A stretch of 64,000 bases of DNA from Sipunculus nudus (GCA_026874595.1 CM049309.1:14684576-14748575), one strand, 5' to 3'; positions 37,925-50,170 are shown, numbered from the stretch's first letter. The notes: a model not told the origin generated them from the sequence alone. Translations and numbers: made by a program.

Positions 37925-39990
37925 GTTGAGTATTTCAGAAAACACGTATCTTCTGGTTTTGGCTGAGACCACTGCTTAATTATCTGCTCCACTTCCTATT
38001 TGCACGATTTCATGAACTTATGTTAGTTACAATTTCTGGCATGGTCCAATGTTCTGTTTCTATGATAAGTAAAACGTTCTTAAAATCACTTGGTTTTCAA
38101 TTTCCAGCTTGGTTTTATTAGTATTCTGTTACAAACCTTCATTATACTAACATAATATTAGGCTTAGAGTTTTTATAACAAGAGAAGACACTCTTTTCTT
38201 GTAAATGTAACAATTTGAGTTATTTGTTGCAATTTCAGATTAATTTCTAATTCTCAATTAACATACCTGATATACTTTTTTGTCATTTTGTCCATGAGGG
38301 TTTGAGGTCTATTTGTTAATAAAAGGTACACGAATTAACTAAACCAAATTTATTTTGCTTGTAAGAGTAGTTAAAATCATAATTTGTTATTTTAATTTCC
38401 AAGTAAGATAATATTTTGGATTAGGCCTAGTTTATTTAGTGGAACATATGGAAAATTAATTTTTTTGTTGAATTTGTGTTGCAACTCTTGATATATCGGT
38501 ATTATATACTGTATGCACATAATTGATAATTATGAAATAAATGAGCTGTACTTGTTTGTGATATTCATAATTTGTTAACATTAATATTCATAAACCAGAA
38601 TTTGAAACAGAGAACAAAATGGACCTGCTTAAAATTGCAAGTACTTTAAAATTGACTCTTGAAAAATAGTTTATATTAAAAGAGAAAGTGTATTTTGTAA
38701 GTTCATGAAATTGTTTGAACACAACCTGGAAGACCCTGGTATGGTAATTTAAAACCAAATGGTTCTATAACCCCATCACTGATGTATCGTTATGAGTGGT
38801 TGGCTTGATATGAAAATGGGAAAATAGGAAATTATAAAATGTCTGACTTCTGGGTAATTCCCTCTGTTTCTTCTTGTAGAAAGGAGCATGTTTAACTAGA
38901 TTCTTCACCTACTTGTATTCTAGTATTTTGCTTCAGTAGATGATACATGGCACTGACACTATTGAAGCTATCGGATGTGTAAACATCCATGGCATTCATA
39001 CTGCAAAATCAGTCTTTTCAACAGATGGATCCCTTTCTATGAATAAATTTACTTGAGTATTCATGGCAATATGGCCAGTACTGATAGATATTTGATAAAG
39101 ATATGAAAAAGTTAGCAATCACACAACTCATATTATCCCATTCTTTCTGACCAAGAAATCTACCATATCAATGTCAACACTCAGCAATGCACCCTTAATT
39201 AAGAAATTTCTGAACATGAGCAAATTGTTAAATCATTCTTCCTTCACAGTGGCTGTTATTTTTTATTATTTTTTTTTTTCTTTTTGCATGATGGCCATGG
39301 GCACAAGGCAAGAAATACCATCATACCCTCCTTCTTTTATGCACAATTAGACAGTTTTTGGTGTGTTTATGGTAGATAATTCATATTTTTCATGTTTGAA
39401 TGGGCAGTGGAAGAATTTTACTGGTACACTGGGTTGGTGGAAGTGACAGAATGCACCCAATTGCCTTGTACCCACACAGAGAGCTTGGCAGGTGACACAA
39501 TTGTAACTCCTCTGGACGGTTGTTTGTCCTCTCCTCCTGGTGTTTGTTTGTTCTTATTTGATTGTTGGTGGCCCTGTTATCATTCCTAAATATGGCTGCA
39601 ACAGCCATATTTGCGTGAACTTTAACCTCATGTAAATGAGTAAGTCCTTACATGCTGATTGGTGGAGATTATGTTCATCCAGCCAATCAAATTCCTTATT
39701 TTGGTATCATGTCCAAAATGGCTGCACTGATACCATAAGGATGCTTCAAAATGAAGTTTTGTCTTGTAAATGAACTTTTTGTGAATCTGTTGTATTTTGC
39801 TGGTCAAATGTTGTTTACAATGTGTATAAAAAGTAAGATTCAAAAGAAAACATGTAAACAGTCCATACATTTGGCTAGAATCTGCTTATACAACAGAAAT
39901 GATACAAAATGGAAGAGAATTTGCAGGAAGGAAGGTATGGTAAACTCAAAGTCCACAAGGAGTTACATTTGGGCCCTGCCTTGCTTTCAG
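37925..39990 (+). other. Rab3: Intron between Rab3 exons 4a and 4b
   Basis: 2.07 kb. Holds a perfect 11-bp hairpin at 39588-39612 (AAATATGGCTG, CAA, CAGCCATATTT) 379 bp before exon 4b. Otherwise AT-rich and without visible elements. Confidence 0.75.
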
Positions 39991-40115
39991 GTGCACCCAG
40001 ATCCAGATGTATGCGTGGGATAATGCACAGGTCATTTTAGTCGGGAATAAGTGTGATTTGGAAGACGAGCGTGTGGTATCAACAGACCGGGGCAAGCAAT
40101 TGGCGGACGCACTAG
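39991..40115 (+). CDS. Rab3: Rab3 alternative exon 4b
   Basis: Second alternative fourth exon, 125 nt, acceptor TTGCTTTCAG and donor GTAGG at 40116. It encodes [20 protein letters not shown] followed by [20 protein letters not shown] and L, covering the end of helix alpha3, the alpha3/beta5 loop, strand beta5 with NKCD, and helix alpha4. It differs from exon 4c at 8 of 41 residues: Cys for Val at the first position, Gln-Met for Lys-Thr in QMYAW, Ala for Ser, and five milder changes. Phase and length equal those of 4a and 4c. It lies only 55 nt upstream of 4c, with which it is probably a more recent duplicate pair. Confidence 0.94.
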
Positions 40116-40170
40116 GTAGGCCTGTGGCAGTGGTGGCCTTCTATTTGCATTGTCTCCATGTAATTTTCAG
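40116..40170 (+). other. Rab3: 55-nt intron between exons 4b and 4c
   Basis: From GTAGG at 40116 to TTTTCAG at 40170. It is far shorter than every other intron of the gene (2-30 kb) and probably too short for efficient splicing of 4b to 4c. It has no stop in the Rab3 frame. Confidence 0.85.
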
Positions 40171-40295
40171 GGTCACACAAATCAAGACGTATTCTTGGGA
40201 CAATGCACAGGTAGTGCTTGTTGGAAACAAGTGCGATCTAGAGGACGAAAGGGTGGTGTCCACAGAGAGGGGCAAGCAGTTAGCTGAACAGTTGG
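40171..40295 (+). CDS. Rab3: Rab3 alternative exon 4c (canonical version)
   Basis: Third alternative fourth exon, 125 nt, acceptor TAATTTTCAG and donor GTAGGT at 40296. It encodes [20 protein letters not shown] then [20 protein letters not shown] and L. This is the version closest to Drosophila and vertebrate Rab3 ([12 protein letters not shown] is the family form), so it is probably the ancestral exon and the main isoform. With exons 2, 3 and 5 it gives an open frame of 657 nt including stop (218 residues), the usual Rab3 length. Confidence 0.96.
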
Positions 40296-40404
40296 GTAGG
40301 TATCTCTCTGCGGATCCCGGCTTCTCTCCTGCTTAAAGGGTAGGATTTTGCTGCAGATGCCAACTGGTACCATGTTGGTGTCAGTGTTCAGGATTTAGGT
40401 GGAG

Positions 40405-40541
40405 CTTCCAAATATGGTTAAGTTGCCAAATATGGTAAGGTGCCAAATATGGCAAAGATGCCAAATATGGCAAATTTGTCAAATATGGTAGGGTTCCAAA
40501 TATGGCAAAGTTGCCAAATATGATAAGATTCCCAAAATGTA
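40405..40541 (+). repeat. 17-18 bp minisatellite of CArG boxes
   Basis: CCAAATATGG, an exact SRF CArG box (CC(A/T)6GG), occurs at 40408, 40426, 40443, 40461 and 40496, with one-base variants at 40479 and 40514. Spacing is 17 or 18 bp. The array starts 110 bp after exon 4c. Confidence 0.9.
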
Positions 40542-43500
40542 ACAATGCCAGGGTAGAAATGTTTCAATATCAGCCGGTATCAAGTTATCCCATGCCTCCC
40601 AGCCACCTTAGGTACCAGGAGGAATCTCCTCGAAATCCCTTTATTACTCTAAGTGTAAAATAGTTACACAGTTATACTGTTACACAGTTACTCTGTTCTG
40701 TAAGTATCCTTGTTAGTTACTAGCCACACACTTTTCTCATAGGTACTTGTTCTTGTTACAGGTACTCTTAAACATGGGTACATAGTCACTGTTACATATA
40801 GTCACTTTGCTTTGCTATTACATAGGTTACCCTTGTGTCACAGTTATGTAGTTTGGCTGTTACCCATCACAGGTACCATTGGCATGTTATTTTTTTATCT
40901 ATGAACAAGCCTGTAATGGGGCAAAAAATCATAATCTCCAGTAAAATCCAGTGTTACAAAAAAATAATGGCAATTCCACGGTTGGAACCCGAAAGTAAGG
41001 GTAAGGGTAATATGGATGCGACGTCTGCAAGGAATTTTAGGGTGTGACTTGTAATAAGGATGCGACTTCTGCCAGGAATTTTATGGTAAGCAGTATATAG
41101 TAGTCAGAACTATTTGTAAGCCATATAAACAAGAACCTCCTTGTCAGAAACTAGAGAGGTTTACAAGCCTTTTATATGACTGGTCAGATTCTCAGTGTTG
41201 TTCAGAATTGTATCATTGTGAGTATGACTCTGCTGGTTTGGGATTATTGGTTAAGAAATTGTTTCCCCCACAATGCACTGAGGCTTTTAAATACATTAGC
41301 GGTGTTGATATAAATGTAAAGAAGAGGGTAATGTAGTCTGTAAAAAATTACACTGACATGGACATTTTTGTCGACTTCATGAAATTAGTAATATTTTGTA
41401 AACATGTGATATGTCAACAGGTGTTTCCTTGAACTATGACAAATTTTGAGTTTGACTGTTGAGACAAGTAGTCACGGACATTCCACAATTACCAATTAGA
41501 AGTGGTTCATTTTGATTAGAAATCCTCTCTGGCAGAAGAAGGGTGTGACATGTTTATGTTCAAGTAGACTGATCTGCAAACAGTAGCATGTATTATTTGC
41601 TTGGTGCTTACAGGGAGCCTAAGGCAAGTGATTAAGGCAAGATCACTTGCCTTGTTCATTTCCTGGCAGAGCTGTGTGGTACAGCAAGGCTCTCAAGACA
41701 AGAGCTCAAGACAGAGCCTTGCTTGTTGGAAGATGGCGCTATGTGTAACAGTTACCCTTTAATGATGTTCTGTTGTTACCTGCCAGGTTTATGTTTTGGA
41801 TATATGTTATAAGCTTCAATATAAGTTATGAGGAACCAGGCTAGATCTCTTCTTATTTCCATAATAATGCTATTACATTCTTTACTTATTTACTTGAACT
41901 GTCATGCTGATTTACAGATGCACCTCTTACCCAGTTATAGGACTGTTACACTGCTGTAGTTATGTTTGCAGAGAACACTTTTTGAATCATCTGATGTTGC
42001 ATGCAAAGTTGGATTTTGCATGAAATATTCTCTCTGTAAATACAAATATAAAACAGCAGGTTAAACAACCCAGACAGCATTAGCTACACATAAATCTTTT
42101 ATCTGCATTTCAAGCTTAAATGATATGATTTTCAAGATATTCAATTTATAATCAGTAGCTGAATCATGAGCCAGAACTGAGCTTATATCTGCAAAGAAAA
42201 TTTATCCTGGTATCCCTATTATTTGACAGACTTAGTGAGGATATTCAGAAGACAGTCTCTGAAATATGGACTTGAAACAATGCAAGTTTTATGTAATCTA
42301 GTAGTATACATAATGATTCTATCACATAGGTTTGGATTTTTAAACTAATAAACATTCCATAAAAGAAACAAAATTATAACATTTTATTCTGTGGTATATT
42401 TGGATCTTTTATTGTCATTTGGTAACATATGATGAATGTACCTCTTTTTCCTTCACCAGCTTTAATCACAAATCCGTCCAATCTGTTCAGATTTAAATAA
42501 GATTACATTTTAAGTTATTGATTGAACTATTAGAGGAGTTGAAATATTAAATAATATAATGAGGTTACATTAAATAGCTTTCATCCTTGAAGCCTAAATT
42601 AATAGAATGCTGCAGCTGATAAGCTGAGTGTTACAAACTGAGTTGACTGTCAAGCTTCATATGACAACCTAATCATGCCAGTATATTTGTGAACTTCTGT
42701 CTAAAACTACACAAAGGGTTGCCATGGAGACAGCTGTGTATGGACCTGCAGAGCTGCTGTACTTGTGCAGAAGAAGCATTTATAGCCAACAGGCAGCTTA
42801 TAAACTCAGCTTTGCCTGACAGGTTTCCTGTACTGCCACTTTTGGCACCAGCTACTGCAGCCAGTCAAAAGATGTTAATTGAAATTTTGTACTGCATCTG
42901 CTTTTAACAGGTTTTGCCCCTTCCCAGAATAACAGAACATTTTAAATCAATGCTTTATGACTGATCATTTATGGCAGACTTGCACAGTTTACTTGCATCA
43001 GAGAAATCTGTAGTTACCATGGTTTTTACTAAGTCTGCTCATTTTGAGTGCTGGATACCATGGAAACTGCAGAAGTTCTGAAGTTGTCGATGCTTGCCTG
43101 ATAGCATTCCTTTTTATAGAGCTTCATATATCATGTCCGGTTAACAGCTTTCCCTATCTGTTGATAGGTTTGTGTCAGGTTCTGTCACAGCTGCTGGCTC
43201 CTTCCACATATATTTTAGTCAGATCACTTGTCACAAGATCAAGATAACCAGCATTGCCCTTGTTTATCTTACTGTATGTTATCCTTGAAAGTTTTCATGA
43301 TTAAAAACTATGCGTCTGCTTTTAGCTCTTCTTTTCTTTTTGACTTTGAATGATTAGTCCTGTCTTTGCAAATATTTCATCATACTTTCATTGATCATAA
43401 AAATACCCAGTTGCAGTATTGATTTTAAAATGATAACATCAGGCTGGTATAAATTTCTGTTTCAGCTAAGAGTTTTTTTTTTCAGGATCATTTTACCGTA

Positions 43501-44112
43501 GATACCTTAATTTGTTGGATCTTGGTAAACCTTTCATGTAAGGTGTAGAAAATTGGTTTAAATGGATATTGATTTAAGAACTATTCTATTTAAAGTTATA
43601 GTGGTATCACACATAAAATTCTGTTTTAATCATGATTCCTAGTTTTGTTGTCTGCTTAAGAAGTTGAGGTGATGACAGAGAATCAATAAACAGAGGAGTT
43701 GTCAGATTTATCAAAGAGAGGCGCTGATTCATAAGGAGACTGTAATCATAGAGAGCTGTAGCCACACCAAAAAACTGCTCTTTGACTCAGGGAGAAAATA
43801 ATATGGAGGAGGAGGGGAAAATGTTGATTACTAAAATTCAGATAATAAATAGAAGTCAATTAATGTCTCTATTTCCTGACAGTTACTAAAACCAGATTTA
43901 TAAAGCAGTTAAAGTAGATTTTTTTTCATAAGGCCAGGTTAAAATTTCATAGTATAAGTTACAGGTTAGAATCAAGGATCTTTGTGGATTTTACTAATAA
44001 GCAGTATATCCTTAATGCTGATCGACATGTGACATTACATATTCAGTTAATGAAATATGGTGGCACCTCAAAGCTTTTGAGATGCTTTCAAGGTGTAAAT
44101 CAGTATGGTTTC

Positions 44113-44166
44113 CATAAGGCACAAAGATGCCATAAACAACATAAGGCACAAAGATGCCTTAAACAA
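44113..44166 (+). repeat. 27-bp direct duplication
   Basis: CATAAGGCACAAAGATGCC occurs twice, followed both times by TAAACAAC with a one- or two-base difference. Confidence 0.8.
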
Positions 44167-45335
44167 CAAGAAGGTACTCGGAAGACAGTCTCAAGAGCTG
44201 GGACTAAAACATGTGAGTTGAAGAACAGTAGTAAAATTTAAATGTAAGCTTACATCAATAAACATATCAGTCACCTTGCATGGATTAAGACATTAATAAA
44301 TCTGGTGAGTCTAGCTTAGGTGGCACACTACTGTTTGTGTGCCATGCTGTGGAAATTCCCGTTTTTGTAATGAAATGTGAGGAATAATGCCAAGTGTGTC
44401 CTAAGGGGGGCAGTTCAACTCCCATAATTTCTTAGATATCCTGAGAAATTTGACATTATCACTGCACCATCCAACATAACCACACAAAAAATTGACGGGG
44501 AACTTAAATGAAGGATTTATGTTTGATATGGACCTGTTGTAACGCAAGGAGGGGTAATGTATTGGTGCTGGGAATAGTTCTGCATGGATTTCATTATTCT
44601 TGAGTGATTCATCATTATTGTTCTAAAGCTTGAAAAAACAAGCCTTGACTACCTCTCTATATCCAGAACAAAAAAAAGAACTAAGTGGAGGTTGAGATGA
44701 ATGGATGTGTCAGCAATTTAAATGATGCTGCTGATGGGAGTGAAGATCAGGGCATCAGTGGTTACTGATGTTGAGGTGAATTTTCAGCATCCATGTTGGT
44801 AGAGTTTGGAATGATATTGGGACTTCCATGAGGGTTCCTGTGTTTTGGGTGGAGTTTTAATTAAATTGGCTGAGAGATTTATTAATTGAAACAGCAAGCA
44901 AACTGGCCTGAATAATCAGTTCAAAGAGAAACATGCCAGTCACATTTAATTAAAGCAGCTTCAGCCGTGTGATAGCCAGGACAGTCTTTTTCTATTCTGG
45001 CGTTCAGATTTAAAGAGAAACATTCTAAGCTGATTATCAGGGTTAGACTTACCAAGTAATGTTAGATAAAATGTCTCCGTTGCTGTAATATCCAGCAATT
45101 TATATTTGGATGCTGGTGTGCTTGGTATGCAGTTTTCAACCATATTACTGTGCAAAGTTCTAAGAAATGTCACCATATAAATTTTTTGTGATTTTAAATA
45201 ATCTGTAAGTTGGCTTATCTGTAAATGTCTAGTAGTGCAAAGTTTCATTACATCTGTAAAGGAAATAAAAGGGCTGTTTTTTCGTTTAATATCATTCTTT
45301 CACCATGTGACAGAACAGGCATAGACCATGTACAT

Positions 45336-45532
45336 GAGATGCTAATGAGGCTACCGTATAAACAATGATATGCTAATGATATGCTAATGAGGCTACAGTA
45401 TAAAACAATGTTGTGCTAATGATATGCTAATGAGGCTACAGTATAAAACAATGATATGCTAATTATATGCTCATATGCTAACGATGCTACAATATAAAAC
45501 GATATGCTAATGATATGCTAATGAGGCTACAG
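45336..45532 (+). repeat. Tandem array of ATGCTAAT octamers
   Basis: About four irregular units of 40-60 bp with the form ATATGCTAATGATATGCTAA then GAGGCTACAGTATAAAACA. Exact ATGCTAAT at 45339, 45369, 45381, 45424, 45456, 45504 and 45515. One base different from the POU octamer ATGCAAAT. Confidence 0.85.
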
Positions 45533-45564
45533 AAGTGTGCCCACCTGTGTAGATGTGGTGTCTT

Positions 45565-47471
45565 TTTAGGGAACCTGTGAGCTTATGCGATGGCGCAGCG
45601 TCGTCCGTCCATCGTCAGCCGTCTGCCGTCCAGGGCTGGCTTTCCATCATCCATGGCTGTAAGTCAGAAACTGTCAGAGCTAGCAGCTCCAAATTACATG
45701 TAAGAATTTGAAGGGAAACTTGGTGCCCTGGAGCTTATTATTGGGTATCTGCATTAATTTAGATTTTATAGAGAAAAAGCTTAAAAACCTTTGAAAATCT
45801 TCTTCTCTGAAACTGTCCAGCCAAATTGTCCAATATTTCACAGAAATGATCCCTGGAACAATCTCTCTCAAGATTGTTAGAATGGTTCCAGTTCGGAGAT
45901 TTTTGGCCGAGTTACAGGATGTTGAACTTAGTCATCTGTCCAAAAAAGCACACTAAAATTAATACTCAGAAACGGCTAGAGCTATAATTACCAATTTTTT
46001 TACCAATGTTTGTCACATATGTCATATCTGATTTTGAGGTATTGGTGGCGCCACCTACATTGATTTGTTTTTTACAAGCAAAAACGTAATTTTAAACTCT
46101 TCTAGCTTATATCCTGATTTATGATGAAACTGTTCAGCTGATTGGTTTAAACTTTACAAGAATTATTCTATGGTAGGGTTCTGCCAGTTTTATAAGAATA
46201 GATTGGGTAAATACAGTTTTAAAAAAGCATTGTAGCCAATTGAAAAAGGCTTTCTGTATTTGGAAACAGATTTGACTTCATACTGAGTTTCAGCAGCCAA
46301 GTCAAGTGGTCACTCAGTACAAACAGGTGGGGTCCAGACATCACCATGGCAACTGACCTGGCTCTGGGGGATGGTGTCTAGACAATGTGTCTAGACGTCT
46401 AGACACAGCGTCTAAACGTTTAGACACAATGTTTAGATGCAGAATTCCCAGATTATTGGAACTATATCTTTCAACTGTTTGAAAAAACTTGGTTTGCATT
46501 TTAAGCGAATCTGGTTTGTCATCAGGTCACATGTGAACTGCTGCACCCTCATTTTTGGTTGACCTCTGACCTTTCCTTGCTGCCCAGCGTCCATTTGTGC
46601 ATCTGTTTCCACACATAAACCTGCATATCTCGGGAACCGTTTGACTGATCAGGCTAAAAATTTTGCACAAATGTAGCCGGTTGATAGCTTTATAACATAC
46701 ACTTAAAATGGTGGTGCCACCTGCAACCATTTTTGCACAGCGTCCATCTGTTCATCTGCCTTTGGATAATATTACTCATATCTCAGCAGTGGTTTGACTT
46801 GTTCACCTGAAATTTTGCAGGTTTATACATCCTGGACAGCTTTCTCGATTTTATGACAGGTGGCGCATCCTACATTCACATTTACTCTGCAGACATCCAA
46901 GCTAATATCTCGGGAACCGTTTGACTGACTGGGCCAAAATTTTGCATGTGTATAGATCTTACATAGCTCTTCATCATAGGCAAAACTGGTGGTGCCACCT
47001 GCAACCACTTATGCACAGCGTCCATCTGTTGATCTGCCTTTGGATAAAATCACTCATATCTCAGCAGTGGTTTGACTTATACACCTGAAATTTTGCAGGT
47101 TTATACATCATGGACAGCTTTCTCAATTTTATGACAGGTGGCACCACCTACATTCACGTTTAAGCTGCAGACATCCATGCTAATATGCAACTCACCATGC
47201 TCTATTCCCCTTGCCACTTAATCCATGCCTCACTTCACCCGTCCCACGCTGATTTCTGCGGATACACAAAGTGGCTTGTTGACTACCCATATTCTGGTTT
47301 TAAAATGTCCTAGTCCGAATTTTGCAGGTCAGAAATGTCCATTTTGCTGAAATCATAATGACTAAGGTAGATATCCAGGACTTAGGAGGATCAATATTTA
47401 ATTTTAAAAATAAACCTCCATTCATACTCCTAAACTTTGCACAGGTTCGCATTAGGCCTGTAGGCCTTGTT
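45565..47471 (+). mobile_element. Repeat family B, copy 2 (longer copy)
   Basis: Starts with AACCTGTGAGCTTATGCGAT and a GTCCGTCC-rich leader. A palindromic TCTAGACGTCTAGACAC cluster lies at 46374-46438, then internal repeats with GGTGGCGCCACC and ATTTTGCAGGTTTATACATC, ending AGGCCTGTAGGCCTTGTT. The part from 46374 on matches 17868-19018 closely. No protein. Confidence 0.75.
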
Positions 47472-47514
47472 TATGAAAGTTTATATTTCCCTTTAGTGAA
47501 TATCACAAAATTAA

Positions 47515-47835
47515 CCAGCTTCCGTGGCTCAGGGCTCAAAGTCAGTTCAAATCTCAGCCAGGGAGGTGAGATTTTTCACAGTCTTCCCCCACCCAGGATG
47601 AATGCTCTGCTGGTTAAATGAGGAGGCCATGCCCAAGGCCATGATTCACTCAAAAACGAGTGCGCCTTTCAGGTTTTTCTCGGTGGCATAACTCAGCAAT
47701 TGGGATGATTCCATACCCAGGGCCTGCAGGTGCAGTAGTCACTGGGTCTGGTTAATGCCAGGATATCAAATGAGAGGAAGCGTGTGATACTGCCCTGTCA
47801 CAGAGTCCGAAACTGTAATGGAATTCTGCAGATGT
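47515..47835 (+). mobile_element. tRNA-derived SINE, family S1, copy 2
   Basis: CTTCCGTGGCTCAGGGCTCA (A-box region) and GTTCAAATCTC (B box) head a body matching the minus-strand copy at 16593-16893. It begins about 45 bp after the end of family B copy 2. Confidence 0.75.
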
Positions 47836-47989
47836 ACATATACATAGTGAAGAAAGCGTTAAAAAAGTTGGTTCTTTTCACCAAAAAATGTTTTTAAAAA
47901 ATATCACAAATTTGAAACCCTTGTGAAATAGAGCACACTACAGTAATTTATTAGATTACCTTGATGTAAGATTTTTATATGTACAGGGC

Positions 47990-48165
47990 TAGTATTAATC
48001 CTCAAGATAAAATTGAGCTAGCACTTAGTCAAAGAGCAAACTGGGGTTTGGTCAAGGTGTCACAGTCTCTCATCAGAGGCACTGGCAAGTATTGAACTAT
48101 GGAACTTCACCTAAAAGTTCAAAGCCTTAAACACTGTTCCCCATGCCCATCTGTAGAGAAGAGAT
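47990..48165 (-). mobile_element. SINE-like element, family S2, copy 2
   Basis: On the minus strand: GTTTAAGGCTTTGAAC, AGTTCAATACTTG and CCAGTGCCTCTG, in the same order as in 25322-25490. Confidence 0.5.
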
Positions 48166-48344
48166 AATTTTTGTAAGTTATTAGGTTATATGTTTTAGCA
48201 GATTTTTTTTTTGCACTATGTAGATGGGATAAAGGTGAAAAAAGTAGGATACCCTAAAGTTTTAGGTTCACTTGTACTCTGCAGCTCATCCTGGACTGAC
48301 AACTGTTTCCTATCTAGCTCAGTCTTCTACTTCATTAGGTAGCC

Positions 48345-48500
48345 ATTCAGACAGTAGGTTGGTCCAGTGGAGAGGGTAGGTGCTCAGTGTGGAAACAGAT
48401 TGGGTTTAAATCCAAGATATAATTGGATAGTTTGGGGCTCTTTGTTACCTAACTGTGATATGCATTGGGCTATGATTGAGGTAATTGCAGTCTGTGAATA
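48345..48500 (+). mobile_element. tRNA-derived SINE-like fragment
   Basis: A-box-like TTGGTCCAGTGGAGAGGG and B-box-like GGGTTTAAATCC about 45 bp apart. Body divergent. Confidence 0.45.
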
Positions 48501-50170
48501 CCTTTGAGTTAAATTTTGTTTGATTTAAGGAAGATATTATTGAAAATGCATAAAAATGTCATTTTTCAACATGCAGGTGTATAAGTCTCTATGTTTATAA
48601 AAGAATTAACAGGACAATTTGTTAAATTATTATAACAAAGTATATTTACATTAAATATGATTTCATCTTTTGGGAATGAAAATACACCTTTTGTGAAAAA
48701 GCACTTAATTGGGAAACCCTGTATGAATGGAACTACTTTACTTGTAGCTTCACAGTCTGATTCAGTTACACCTACCCCCAGTGTGGGTGAAGCATTCAAG
48801 ATTGCTAACATCACTATGTCTTCTGCAGTTTCACTTTTTCATTTGCTCACCCCCAGTCAGTCCAATTCAAAACATTTAACTCTGTCAAATTAACCACTCA
48901 AAATCATCTTGTTTTGCAACATTTTGCTTATAAACAACATCTGTGAATAAATAAGACTATATTCTAACAATCTGTGCTGTTGAATTTTGTGAAATATTGA
49001 AGTTAAGTATGTGTTGTGTGGTGATCAGTCACCCCTGCTTAATCTTAATTCATCTGTTGGTGTATACAATATATATTTATGTACAACACAGTCTTTAAAG
49101 AAACCCCACTCTGTACTAAAGCAGGCGGCATTTCTATAACATTGATTCCTCTCTTGGCCCTCCGTGTCAATACAAATATCACATATGGATCATAGGATAC
49201 ATTATGCATGTCAGGCTAGCTTTGATTCATGATTTGGACTGGTAGCACAAGTTTAGCTCATCACAAATTATATCATGACTAGTACCAGGGGACATTCCAT
49301 CCCTCCTGACTCTTGACCTTTCTGCACTCTACAAGCATTATTAGTGGTAGCCAGAGTGGTTAAAACTAGCCATGGCAACCAGTGTGAGGTTTATCAGCCG
49401 AACTTTATCAGATGTCTCTCAATCTGTGTTTCAGATGAAAATGGCAGGTCAGGTGACACTTTGAATGGCACGTCATCGGTCATTGCAAAAAACGTAGCAA
49501 CAGTCAGTAAAAAAAAGCTGTTCTGTTTAGTGATTGTTATTTTTGATAACAAAGTAAAGAATTATAGAAGAATGGATGCAAGGAAGACATTGAAATTTCA
49601 ATTTCTCAGTCATTTAGATAATTTAATTGCATTCAATTAAAATTGTAAGTTGATATTAATGATAAGTTTGCCATAAATAACCCAATGAAATGGGTTATAG
49701 GCTCCTAAGATACCTGTCTAAAGATTATAAATGTTTTGGGATATATTTTTTTGGGTCAAAATTGAATACTTAACCTAGGCTTTTATGGACATCATTAATT
49801 ATTCTCACAAATGCTGAGTATCATCTCAAGTGAATGATTTTCTGCTTGCATCAGGATTCATATTAAATATTCCAGGCTTTTGGAAAGGGAAAGGGGGGGG
49901 GGGAATCTAACCCAGGAAGTGTAACGAGAATAATGATAATTCTCATGGCTGGTAAATTGATGGTCTAGACTAACAAATTGATTTTAAACCCCTATAAAAA
50001 GTTTCAGCAGCTAAATAAATGGGGGTTCAGACCATGTGGACCCGCCTCTGGATCCCCTACTGTATTCTGATATGGACTTTATTTTACATACTAAATTTCC
50101 ATATGTTTAATTTTTTCCATATTAATTAATGGAGGACTTAAATACAATGTTATACACAAATTTTGCTATT

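Noticed and set aside
40007-40336. Single 109-codon gene covering both NKCD segments
   Set aside because: It is exons 4b and 4c plus the 55-nt intron read through. Splice sites, phases and Rab3 homology explain it better.
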